Shown: piece by piece, positions 22,116 through 28,935 of the stretch
Layout: every line of letters begins with the position of its first letter
Numbering within the stretch: position 1 is the first letter of the stretch
DNA from: DASXHZ01 sp036488085
GTDB taxonomy: Bacteria > Acidobacteriota > Thermoanaerobaculia > Gp7-AA8
Reading direction: 5' to 3'
Assembly: GCA_036488085.1 (NCBI GenBank)
Contig: DASXHZ010000110.1
Coordinates: 1 to 29,191, forward strand
Length of the DNA: 29,191 nt
The notes under the pieces: model-generated
The model's input: only the letters and a program-made list of their open reading frames with translations
What the model was told of the DNA's origin: nothing
The model's database searches: none
Made by a program: the position numbers and the translations under genes

Positions 22116-24014
22116 ATGCGGACGATTGGTGACGCACTCTACGGGTACGTCAGCATCTCCGCGCTCGAAAGCAAGCTGCTCGCACATCCGGTCGCCCTAC
22201 GCCTGCACCGCATCCTCCAGAACTCATCCGTCTACCACACCTACGTCAACAACCGCGGCTCACGCTTCGCACACAGCGTCGGCGCAATGCACGTCGCCGG
22301 GCGACTCTTCCACCACCTTCGCCATACGCTGACGAACGGCCAGCGCGACGAACTCCACGCAACGCTCGAACGGTTTCTCGCCAACGCCTCAATTGATGCG
22401 ACGGCGGTGAAAGAGTCAATCGCTAACCTCGATGATCTTGACCCCATGTATCAAGAGTATGGCTGGACGGATTGGCATGACATCGTCCTTTTCCAGGCCG
22501 TGCGGCTCGCCGCGATGGTCCACGATATCGGGCACCCCCCATACAGCCACGTCGTCGAGCGTGCACTCGTTGATGCGGACAAGAGCATCAACACCGCAAT
22601 AGGATTACGCGACCGCGTACAAGCCCTTACAGAGAGCTACCGAGCGATCACCGGCATCTCTGGCAATCGGAGCGAGCTACACGAAATGGTCGGTATTACC
22701 GTAACGCACACGATCTTCGAAGCACTTGCAGCATCGGGCACGCCCGCCACCGAGTTCTACCAGGCCTGCGTCCATACGGCCGCCGAAATCCTCGCAGCCG
22801 ACCAACTCGGCCACTATACGAGCGCCACCGCAACCAAAATTCCGGAAAACGTCGTGCGACGTTTGGCACCATGGTATCTCTTAGGACAACTGGTGAGCGG
22901 CGAAGTCGATTGCGACCGGCTCGACTATCTCCGCCGCGACGCACGACAGAGCGGCGTCGTCGACTTTGGACATATCGATGTTGATCGGATCATCCGGAAC
23001 ATCGGCGCTCACGACTTTGTCATCGCGCAAATCAAAGGGAGCTACATCAACGTCCGCGTCCCCTCCTTCGATCATCGGTGTGTCTCCGCACTTGAAACGT
23101 TTCTCAACGAACGCCTCCGCCAGTACCGATGGCTTGTCTGCCACCACAACGTGGTCAGGACGGATACCGCACTGAATCGCGCTGTTTACCTGCTGATCGA
23201 AGAGTATTTCGATACGGGAGCACTCCGCGACCTCCTCGTTGCCAGACACTTCGAGCACCTCTGGACATGGGACGACGAAGACCTGCTCGCACGCATTGAC
23301 GACGGGTGGCTGGAGCAAATACTCCACGACGTGCACACGATGCTGCGAAGCAGCGAGCGAACAACACGGGCGGACGAGGTGTTCCGTCTGCTCGATGTGT
23401 TTCTCTTTCGTCGTATCGAGCGGCTGAAGTCGCTATGGAAAGGCCTCGACGAGTTTGTCGCATTCGCGGCGGGCGTGCACACTCATTTCAAGTCGGAATA
23501 CGCGGGTAAAGCGATGCCGCCATGGCCGTGGTCCAGCGGTGACGATAACTATCTCGCGATGCAGGAAGCCCTCCATGCGGCCGCGAATAATGCATACGAC
23601 AGCGTACGTTTCACGAGCGCGCTCCACCGTGTCCTGAAGCGCCTGAGTGATGAGGAAGCGGCGATCTACACGATGCAACAGATTGAATCGTACGTTGAAG
23701 ATGGCCGCTATCTGTTTGCCGCTAAGCCGTTCACGGCGTACAAAGGCGTCCTCGTGAATGGGAAGGATCTCGGCACACTCTCGACGCTCGTCCGGAACCT
23801 GAACACGATGTGGGCTGAGGGACTCTCCTTTTTCGCCTACGATCGGTATCCCGAGCGCGCTGCTCGCAACCTGCGCGAGATCGGGGCCGACTTCGCCGCC
23901 GGCATAGACGCAACCCTGCGCCGCCTCGCGCCACGTACGCGACCGCGGACATCGCGAGCACCGAACTCGCGACCCGCCTCGCGCAAGCAGCGAATGCCTT
24001 CGCCGACGGAGTAA
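22116..24014 (+). CDS. HD-domain phosphohydrolase, dNTPase/SAMHD1-like
   Basis: A 632-residue HD-superfamily protein. The metal site is visible: H53 in SRFAHSVGAMH, H136-D137 in LAAMVHDIGHPPYSH, and the fourth Asp in SGEVDCDRLDYLRRD (about 261-275), followed by a 'G..dfghIDvdRiI' segment. This spacing is that of the dGTPase/SAMHD1-like branch, which cleaves triphosphate from dNTPs; no SpoT-like synthetase or GGDEF domain is present. Residues about 330-600 are helical and specific to this type. The last 30 residues (Arg/Pro/Ser-rich) look like an out-of-frame tail: from about 23938 the natural reading appears to continue one frame over. Substrate is inferred. Together with the TPR and 87-aa proteins it could be a defence or nucleotide-control module. 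Confidence 0.82.
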   Translation: MRTIGDALYGYVSISALESKLLAHPVALRLHRILQNSSVYHTYVNNRGSRFAHSVGAMHVAGRLFHHLRHTLTNGQRDELHATLERFLANASIDATAVKESIANLDDLDPMYQEYGWTDWHDIVLFQAVRLAAMVHDIGHPPYSHVVERALVDADKSINTAIGLRDRVQALTESYRAITGISGNRSELHEMVGITVTHTIFEALAASGTPATEFYQACVHTAAEILAADQLGHYTSATATKIPENVVRRLAPWYLLGQLVSGEVDCDRLDYLRRDARQSGVVDFGHIDVDRIIRNIGAHDFVIAQIKGSYINVRVPSFDHRCVSALETFLNERLRQYRWLVCHHNVVRTDTALNRAVYLLIEEYFDTGALRDLLVARHFEHLWTWDDEDLLARIDDGWLEQILHDVHTMLRSSERTTRADEVFRLLDVFLFRRIERLKSLWKGLDEFVAFAAGVHTHFKSEYAGKAMPPWPWSSGDDNYLAMQEALHAAANNAYDSVRFTSALHRVLKRLSDEEAAIYTMQQIESYVEDGRYLFAAKPFTAYKGVLVNGKDLGTLSTLVRNLNTMWAEGLSFFAYDRYPERAARNLREIGADFAAGIDATLRRLAPRTRPRTSRAPNSRPASRKQRMPSPTE

Positions 24015-24528
24015 AACACGGCCTATCGTACCTCCAGCCGTGCGAGACCGAATCGCTCCCGAAAACAGCGCGCCTACGTATTCCCTCCGGCCAGGGAATT
24101 GAAATTATGTACACAATCGCCACCGATGGTTCTGATGTGCCAGACGTGGGCCGGCCGTATCGGGTGCCTCCTCGTTGCCCGTATGCCCAGCCCCAGGCGT
24201 GGCTGCGCACGCGTAAGTTCGAGGAATTCCGTCTGCTCTACACCCTGGTGACGCGCGACCTTCGCGCGTACCTGCGCGACGCCACACCTGCATTTGGTGC
24301 GCGGGGGGCGCGCTGGTTTCGTTTCCTCATCTCCGGATTTCTTGCTCCTTCCACCAGTGGCCCGACCAGAAGTTTGCGAGGTACTTCCGCACTCTCGATG
24401 ATCCGCGTGCCGACGATCGGTTTCGCCTTCCCGGGTACGTCTTTCTCCACGTCGCCTACGACCTGCCCCGAACGATTGCTGCTCCTTCACGCCAGCATGT
24501 GCGCAGGTGCCAATGCAGTCCAACGTAA
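23940..24528 (+). pseudogene. Frameshifted continuation after the HD gene
   Basis: Coding-like sequence goes on past the HD gene but in changing frames. From about 23940 one frame, without a start codon, reads ADIASTELATRLAQAANAFA and continues through PQAWLRTRKFEEFRLLYTLV and TRDLRAYLRDATPAF. Near 24310-24340 sense passes to another frame, with HQWPDQKFARYFRTLDDPRA and RLPGYVFLHVAYDLPRTIAA, up to TAA at 24526-24528. At least two indels are needed. These could be a C-terminal extension of the HD protein or a separate gene. Decay or assembly indels would both explain it. A start at ATG 24107 would still run out of the natural frame. No family recognised. Confidence 0.55.
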
Positions 24529-24531
24529 CGA

Positions 24532-24855
24532 GTGTCGGTCGCGGTACCTCGGCGCGGCTACCGATTTCCCGATGTCATGCGCTCGTTTCTCGCGCGACGA
24601 CATCGTCTTTTCTACTGGTTGACGCGGCACCGAGCGGGATCGGCGTTTGCCGCGCTCATGACCCAGTGGGTCGTGGCACTACGGACAACAGCATGGGTGC
24701 ATGGCGAGATGCTCTTCGATGATGCGACGCAGTGCGACGCGCGCATCGAACAGTTGCAGGGCGCGCTCGAACGTGCGGCACACGACCCCCTCCACTACGG
24801 CTCGTTTGGCATTCCCCGCCTATCCGCAGAGCTCTCTGCGCTCCCCCTCGTGTAG
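24532..24855 (+). pseudogene. 107-aa fragment continuing the broken downstream gene
   Basis: It begins at GTG 24532, one codon beyond the TAA that ends the preceding piece and in the same frame, and reads GYRFPDVMRSFLARRHRLFY, then AWVHGEMLFDDATQCDARIE to the end LSALPLV. It is helical, basic at the start, and has no known domain. Being in frame with the preceding piece and lacking a ribosome site, it is more probably the tail of one disrupted gene than an independent gene. Confidence 0.5.
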
Positions 24856-24884
24856 GTTCTGCCCGGACGAGTTGCGCTACGCAA

Positions 24885-25130
24885 TTATGCCGGGCTCGAT
24901 GGATCTACTCTCTCCGGTCCGCTTCGGGTTGTCGCTACGAGTGGTGCGCCGCTCCGCTTACCAGTCATTGCCGCCGTGGTGTACTGCAGCACGAGCGATC
25001 CAAAGCGGTCGATGCGTGCGAGCACGGCTGCGCGCTCATCGCGTTCCGCGCGGCGTCGGTCGCTCCAGAGCCGAAAGAGTTCGATGCCAATGACGGCGTG
25101 GGGTACCGCGCTTCCTCCCGAGCATCGCAA
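24885..25130 (-). CDS. Weak ORF next to the tRNA scar
   Basis: An 81-codon frame on the - strand, best part VIGIELFRLWSDRRRAERDE, then a charged helix and LVLQYTTAAMTG. Codon use favours it over the opposite frames. However, the only start (TTG 25130) has no ribosome site, and the first 12 residues look unnatural. It may be a fragment cut by the nearby integration event. No family recognised. Confidence 0.3.
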   Translation of the reverse strand: MRCSGGSAVPHAVIGIELFRLWSDRRRAERDERAAVLARIDRFGSLVLQYTTAAMTGKRSGAPLVATTRSGPERVDPSSPA

Positions 25131-25138
25131 GCCTCACG

Positions 25139-25185
<47 letters not shown>

Positions 25186-25251
25186 GCGTTCTGGGCGCCT
25201 AGCCACCTCGAACGATTTCGCCTAACCCGAGGAGTTCCAACGATTTACGCT

Positions 25252-25401
25252 TCATGCCTTCGGTGTGCGTAGGGGAGCGTTGGGATGGGTTCTCGGACAG
25301 TTCTCGGACAGTCGCACGGCCCTCTTCTGGGCGGCGGTGGCCATGATCTCGGACAGTTCTCGCTCATCCGCGTATCGAGCCGCATGCATGGCCGCCCCCA
25401 T
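25252..25401 (-). pseudogene. C-terminal remnant of a site-specific integrase (probable)
   Basis: Just inside the tRNA scar, a - strand frame of 49 codons (GAAMHAARYADERELSEIMA, then TAAQKRAVRLSENCPRT) ends in TGA at 25252-25254. Upstream it is closed by a TAG within the palindrome at 25420. The composition resembles the disordered tail that follows the catalytic Tyr in phage-type integrases, and the position next to the att scar fits, but no catalytic residues remain, so the call rests on context. Three direct copies of TCTCGGACAG (25291, 25302, 25348) lie in it. Confidence 0.4.
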
Positions 25402-25419
25402 CTGACACTCGTCGCTGTT

Positions 25420-25443
25420 CTCCTAGGTATATATACCTAGGAG
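25420..25443. promoter_or_regulatory. Palindromic operator 1 upstream of abiEi
   Basis: A perfect 24-bp palindrome with the 18-bp core CTAGGTATATATACCTAG, flanked by CTC/GAG. Its centre lies 103 bp upstream of that of a second palindrome with the same core. AbiEi proteins are known to repress their own promoter through inverted repeats, so this is a probable AbiEi site. Confidence 0.7.
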
Positions 25444-25511
25444 CATCACGGCGCCAGGAAACGTCGGACGGTCGAGAGGCTGCAGCCCCGTGAGAGTTCG
25501 ACCAGGGGACA

Positions 25512-25559
25512 TTGACGGTGTCGCGCTAGGTATATATACCTAGCGCGACGCGGTATACT
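25512..25559 (+). promoter_or_regulatory. abiEi promoter region
   Basis: Two readings are possible. TTGACG (25512-25517), 17 nt and TATACC (25535-25540) would put the -10 inside operator 2. TATACT (25554-25559) would start transcription 7-9 nt later, at or near the A of ATG 25568, giving a leaderless message. The latter agrees with the absence of any ribosome site before abiEi. Confidence 0.5.
25521..25548. promoter_or_regulatory. Palindromic operator 2 at the abiEi promoter
   Basis: A perfect 28-bp palindrome with the same 18-bp core as operator 1 (CTAGGTATATATACCTAG), extended by CGCG-type arms that differ from operator 1. It ends 19 bp before the abiEi ATG and covers promoter positions, well placed to block RNA polymerase. 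Confidence 0.75.
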
Positions 25560-25567
25560 GTTGGCTG

Positions 25568-26437
25568 ATGGCCACCCGGCTGCAGATCGCAAAGCGCGAC
25601 ATTCTTGCTGAGTTCGACAAGCAGCCATTGCACGCTCTTTCGTCTCGACAGATCGCCGAAATCCTTCGCGAGCAACGAGGTTTCTGGCGACTTGCCCAGA
25701 ATACCACCACGGCTGATTTCATTCGATTCTTGAGCTCGAACGGACTCCAGGAGGTGCGCCTCGAGTCGCAAGCATATGCGTCCATCGTCCGGTACATCTG
25801 GCGGGTGGCAAGTCCCTACGAGGTTGCGCTCTCGATCAAACCGGGATCGTACCTCTCGCATGGCACCGCGATCTTTCTTCACAACCTGACGAACGAGCTT
25901 CCACGCACGATTTACGTGAACCAGGAGCAGTCACCGAAACCAGTTCCGCGCGGCATCTTGACGCAGGAAGGGATTGACCGCGCCTTTCGCAACCAGCAAC
26001 GAATCTCAAATCTTGCCTACACGTACAACGACTTTCAGATCGTCGTCGTCGCCGGCAAGAATACCGGCAGGCTGGAAGTAGGAGAGCTTGACGGACCAGC
26101 AGGTGAAAAGCTTGCGGTGACGAAGCTGGAGCGGACGCTCATCGATAGCACGGTGCGGCCGGCGTACGCCGGTGGCGTATTTCACGTCTTGGAAGCTTTC
26201 GCTGGCGCGAAATCAGTTCTCTCGGTGAATGTTCTGCTCGCAACGCTCAAGCGTCTCGAGTATGTGTATCCCTACCATCAGGCGATCGGGTTCTACATGC
26301 AGCGCGCGGGGTATGAGGAGGCTCGGTGGCGTCGACTGAAGGATCTCGGGCTGAACTACGACTTCTACCTAGCGCATGGCCTGCGCGACCCGGAGTACGA
26401 TTCTGCGTGGCGACTATTCTACCCAAAGGGGTTGTAG
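25568..26437 (+). CDS. abiEi: AbiEi-type antitoxin / transcriptional regulator
   Basis: A 289-residue protein of the AbiEi family (COG5340-like 'regulator of viral defence'). Residues about 10-95 form the N-terminal winged-helix region (LSSRQIAEILREQRGFWRLA). The central block has PYEVALSIKPGSYLSHGTAI and PRTIYVNQEQS, followed by GRLEVGELDGPAGEKLAVTK and ERTLIDSTVRPAYAGGVFHV, a highly typical stretch. AbiEi neutralises the AbiEii nucleotidyltransferase and represses its own promoter; the twin palindromes upstream fit the latter. No ribosome site precedes ATG 25568. Unusually, the cognate toxin gene is convergent, not downstream on the same strand; the two 3' ends overlap by 24 nt. Confidence 0.88.
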   Translation: MATRLQIAKRDILAEFDKQPLHALSSRQIAEILREQRGFWRLAQNTTTADFIRFLSSNGLQEVRLESQAYASIVRYIWRVASPYEVALSIKPGSYLSHGTAIFLHNLTNELPRTIYVNQEQSPKPVPRGILTQEGIDRAFRNQQRISNLAYTYNDFQIVVVAGKNTGRLEVGELDGPAGEKLAVTKLERTLIDSTVRPAYAGGVFHVLEAFAGAKSVLSVNVLLATLKRLEYVYPYHQAIGFYMQRAGYEEARWRRLKDLGLNYDFYLAHGLRDPEYDSAWRLFYPKGL

Positions 26438-27265
26438 CTTCGCTGTCTCCGCGAGCACGAAATCAAAGTAGTCGTCAAATGGGAGGAGCGGCTGCGCGAC
26501 CGACTGCTCCACCTTCGGCCAATCGGCGCGATGAAACTCGCGGTACGACGCAATTTGACCAATGAGCGACAGTGGAACTTCCTTCGCCGCGAAGATGTCG
26601 CGGACGAGCTGCTGATTCTCCGGTGTCGCGAACGAGATCTTGCACTCCTTGACGACCAGAGCGATATCGTAAAAGTCGCGTGCGCGCGGATGATGATAAA
26701 CAATGAGTGGATACACCGGCATTTGCTGGCAAATCGCTCGCACCTTCTCGACCGCAATCATCTCCGGCGTGTAGACGTAGATGATGAAATCGTCTAGCTC
26801 GACCTCTCGCTTCGGCTCACAGTACTCATACCGACTGAGGTCGATCGTAAAGATGCGCGTCTGAGCCGTCCCGGTGACAAGTGACTGACGACGAAGAGCC
26901 TCAATGTCACGATGAAGTTCGTCGAACAGCCTTCGCTCAATCAGCTTGAATTCAACACGGTAACCGCCCCATCGCGGCGATTGATCCGGCCGTGCGACCG
27001 CTGGGCGGGGACCAAAGGTCTCGTCGAAGACCACGTATCCCGCGGAATCGAAGCGCGTCCGCAATGCTCGAAAAATTCGGTCTCGTGCTTCATTGGGATC
27101 GGGAAAGTCAGCTTCTATCGAGAAATCAAGGTCGAGAGACGTTCGCGCACCGATCCCGTACACCAGGCTGAGCGCATTTCCGCCCTTGAGTACGACGCGG
27201 TCCAGCAGATAGTCATCTGCGAACATGGCGGTAATCGCGATACGTCGAACCTCAGCTAGATCCAC
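26414..27265 (-). CDS. abiEii: AbiEii-type nucleotidyltransferase toxin
   Basis: A 283-residue nucleotidyltransferase (DUF1814/AbiEii family). Motif I is KGGNALSLVY at 27-36; motif II has the metal aspartates in TSLDLDFSIE at 42-51. The later motifs are TPEMIAVEKVRAI (lysine at about 174) and RARDFYDIALV (about 194-204). AbiEii toxins act by transferring nucleotides, shown for relatives to target tRNA 3' ends, and cause growth arrest on phage infection. GTG 27265 is chosen because the family's 'M.L.EvRRiA..AmF.DD.L' start follows directly. It has no clear ribosome site but overlaps by 10 nt a 23-codon frame (27256-27327) that could couple its translation. It is convergent with abiEi and so has its own promoter, which I cannot place. 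Confidence 0.87.
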   Translation of the reverse strand: MDLAEVRRIAITAMFADDYLLDRVVLKGGNALSLVYGIGARTSLDLDFSIEADFPDPNEARDRIFRALRTRFDSAGYVVFDETFGPRPAVARPDQSPRWGGYRVEFKLIERRLFDELHRDIEALRRQSLVTGTAQTRIFTIDLSRYEYCEPKREVELDDFIIYVYTPEMIAVEKVRAICQQMPVYPLIVYHHPRARDFYDIALVVKECKISFATPENQQLVRDIFAAKEVPLSLIGQIASYREFHRADWPKVEQSVAQPLLPFDDYFDFVLAETAKLQPLWVE

Positions 27266-27382
27266 GGACCAAGAATGGTAACCCGCTTAAGCTTACGAAC
27301 ACCTCGCGAGCGCTTCCCCATGTTCATGCGGAAGAAATCACGCGAGCGAGCCAGCGACCGCGCGGCATGATTCAGAAAGCCG

Positions 27383-27411
27383 AAAAGCCTCCCGCCTTTC
27401 GGCGAGAGGCT
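27383..27411 (-). terminator. Rho-independent terminator
   Basis: On the - strand an 11-bp stem (AGCCTCTCGCC with GGCGGGAGGCT, one G-T pair) around loop GAAA is followed by TTTT at 27386-27383. It lies 84 nt after the membrane protein gene ending at 27495 and before abiEii, separating these transcription units. The remainder of 27266-27494 shows no gene I would defend. Confidence 0.8.
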
Positions 27412-27494
27412 CGGCGGGGCATCCGAGACGATTTTCGAACCGCTCTGCTCGCCTCAGCAGCTTGAAGAACGCGGCGCGATGAGCCGCTGAGACG

Positions 27495-27965
27495 CTAAGT
27501 TCGCTTCCGCTCGTCCGCCGCCAGTGTCGCGACGTACTTGTCATGCATCTGATCGATCGCAGCCCGCAAGCCGTAAGTTGCGACTATCTTTGACTCAAGT
27601 TCCTCGGGGCTCAGCGTGCGGTGATCAGCTTCGACTGGAACGCTCGCGAGTAACGTTCTGACTTTGGTTTTGTCCGCGGCCACTTCGCTCTTCCACAACC
27701 CCATCGCGCCGGAATTCACCCAACCCTCGAAGGCAGCCACAGCTACGCGTGACCTGTCCGCCTTTTCCAAGAGTGCGGGAAGCTCCGAGGAAATAGCTCG
27801 TGCATCGGCTTCGGCCTTGCGGAGTTCAAGCCGAAGATCTAGCGCCTTCAGACGACGGACTCTCCGCAAGCTGACGTAACCCATTACCGAGCCGGCGATG
27901 CCGGTAACGGTGCCGATGCAACCCGTGATCATTCCTGCATAGCCGAACCAGAGTGGCGCTGACAT
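27495..27965 (-). CDS. Small single-TM protein with cytoplasmic coiled-coil-like tail
   Basis: A 156-residue orphan. ATG 27965 (MSAPLWFGY) is supported by AGGAGA seven bases upstream; another ATG two codons earlier lies too close to that site. Residues about 6-32 form one transmembrane helix with small residues (GMITGCIGTVTGIAGSVMGY), followed by the basic stop RRVRRLK, so the rest is probably cytoplasmic. Residues about 45-85 are a charged helix (ELRKAEADARAISSELPALL). Residues 105-156 are also helical. No enzyme motif. Its position in a defence island, with its own terminator, allows a role as membrane effector or accessory, but that is speculation. Confidence 0.7.
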   Translation of the reverse strand: MSAPLWFGYAGMITGCIGTVTGIAGSVMGYVSLRRVRRLKALDLRLELRKAEADARAISSELPALLEKADRSRVAVAAFEGWVNSGAMGLWKSEVAADKTKVRTLLASVPVEADHRTLSPEELESKIVATYGLRAAIDQMHDKYVATLAADERKRT

Positions 27966-28128
27966 CAGCATTCTCCTGTGCACCTTTCGCTCCCCACAAC
28001 TGGGAGCATGGGGCGCAGACTGGACACGAGACATTGCGAGCATCCGAGACGAATCGGCTCGCTTCGGCGGCGTGAGAAGAGAGGACCGGGACGGACGTCT
28101 TGATGCCGGCCCCGGCCCTCATCGCTCG

Positions 28129-28266
28129 TCACTTCTTGTTCGGGTCGCGCTTGATCCTCTCATGCTCGGTCGTACTCGGGTGACTCTTCCGATAGTCGTC
28201 CGTTACGAAGCGCCCGGTCTTCGAACTGCGATTCACATCAACGGTGTTGCCCTTTTTGCCTGCCAT
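28129..28266 (-). CDS. Small basic 45-aa protein
   Basis: ATG 28266 has an excellent ribosome site (GGGAGGTGA) at seven bases. The peptide is strongly basic and polar: VDVNRSSKTGRFVTDDYRKS, then HPSTTEHERIKRDPNKK. Short proteins with an 'NRSa.TGRFV....a..HPsTT..er.k' pattern occur widely as orphans in bacteria and phages, with no function known to me. A frame from 28452 would add 62 unnatural residues and was rejected. It lies 154 nt after the SLATT gene on the same strand. A nucleic-acid-binding role is possible from charge alone. Confidence 0.7.
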   Translation of the reverse strand: MAGKKGNTVDVNRSSKTGRFVTDDYRKSHPSTTEHERIKRDPNKK

Positions 28267-28420
28267 CAGTCTCACCTCCCTCCCGGCGATGCGGCGACCG
28301 TCGCGAAGAACGGCTGCCGCAGCTTCACTTCCGCTCCGGCCTACAACGCGCAGAGTTTCCGGCCTACCTTGAACGCGACTCCTTGCTGACCGACCCGCTT
28401 GACATTGAAAAACGGCGACA

Positions 28421-28933
28421 TCAGCGATCGGTCGTGTCGATGTCGAAGTCATAGTCGCCTTTCTTGACCTTCGCTTGCGCGCGTCGAAATACCCATTCTG
28501 GCGGCGTGAGGCTCACGCTGCGCGCCGCCTCGTACCGGTCGATGAGGGGACGCACTTCAGCTTCGAAATCTTCGAATGGCTTCTTCGCCGAGACGAGTGC
28601 TGCCGTGCGAAAGCGATCCTGCAGGTTCTTGAATTCGCCAGCCACCCGCGCGTACGTCCCGAGTTGATCGTCGAACTTGAGGGCGGCATAGATTGTCGGG
28701 AGAACACCCGCGATGAGCGCGCAGATGCCGATGATCGTCTGATGCGTGTTGGCATCGACGCCCAGGAGCAGTTTCCCCCCGGCGATAGCTCCGAGAAGGA
28801 GGGGCACGATGATGAAAATGACGCGGACGGACCGCAAGACACGCAACCAGATGAAGAATGAAGTGGAAGTGTAGAGGCAAGATTCGCTCAGCCGCTTACA
28901 TTCCTTCGCCAGTTCGACAGATTGGTTCGCCAT
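28421..28933 (-). CDS. SLATT-domain two-TM effector (CBASS-type)
   Basis: A 170-residue protein with the SLATT layout: N-terminal helix with the 'C.Yts..f' entry (ECKRLSESCLYTSTSFFIWL, 11-30), TM1 about 37-57 (VIFIIVPLLLGAIAG), TM2 about 66-86 (TIIGICALIAGVLPTIYAAL), then a conserved cytoplasmic helix (YARVAGEFKNLQDRFRTAAL). SLATT proteins are predicted pore-forming effectors that kill the cell when a cyclic nucleotide or related alarm is sensed. ATG 28933 lies 2 nt after the stop of the upstream gene, whose visible end resembles a CD-NTase, so the pair fits a short CBASS-like operon. The family call is from topology and motifs; the ligand is unknown. Confidence 0.78.
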   Translation of the reverse strand: MANQSVELAKECKRLSESCLYTSTSFFIWLRVLRSVRVIFIIVPLLLGAIAGGKLLLGVDANTHQTIIGICALIAGVLPTIYAALKFDDQLGTYARVAGEFKNLQDRFRTAALVSAKKPFEDFEAEVRPLIDRYEAARSVSLTPPEWVFRRAQAKVKKGDYDFDIDTTDR

Positions 28934-28935
28934 TT

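Noticed and set aside
25420..25548. Twin palindromes as ends of a miniature transposable element
   Set aside because: Only 77 bp between them, no target-site duplication seen, and placement at the abiEi promoter fits operators better.
25446..25628. - strand frame with a helix-turn-helix-like end (SRGCSLSTVRRFL)
   Set aside because: Short, runs through operator 2 and the abiEi start; no start site. At most a tiny remnant.
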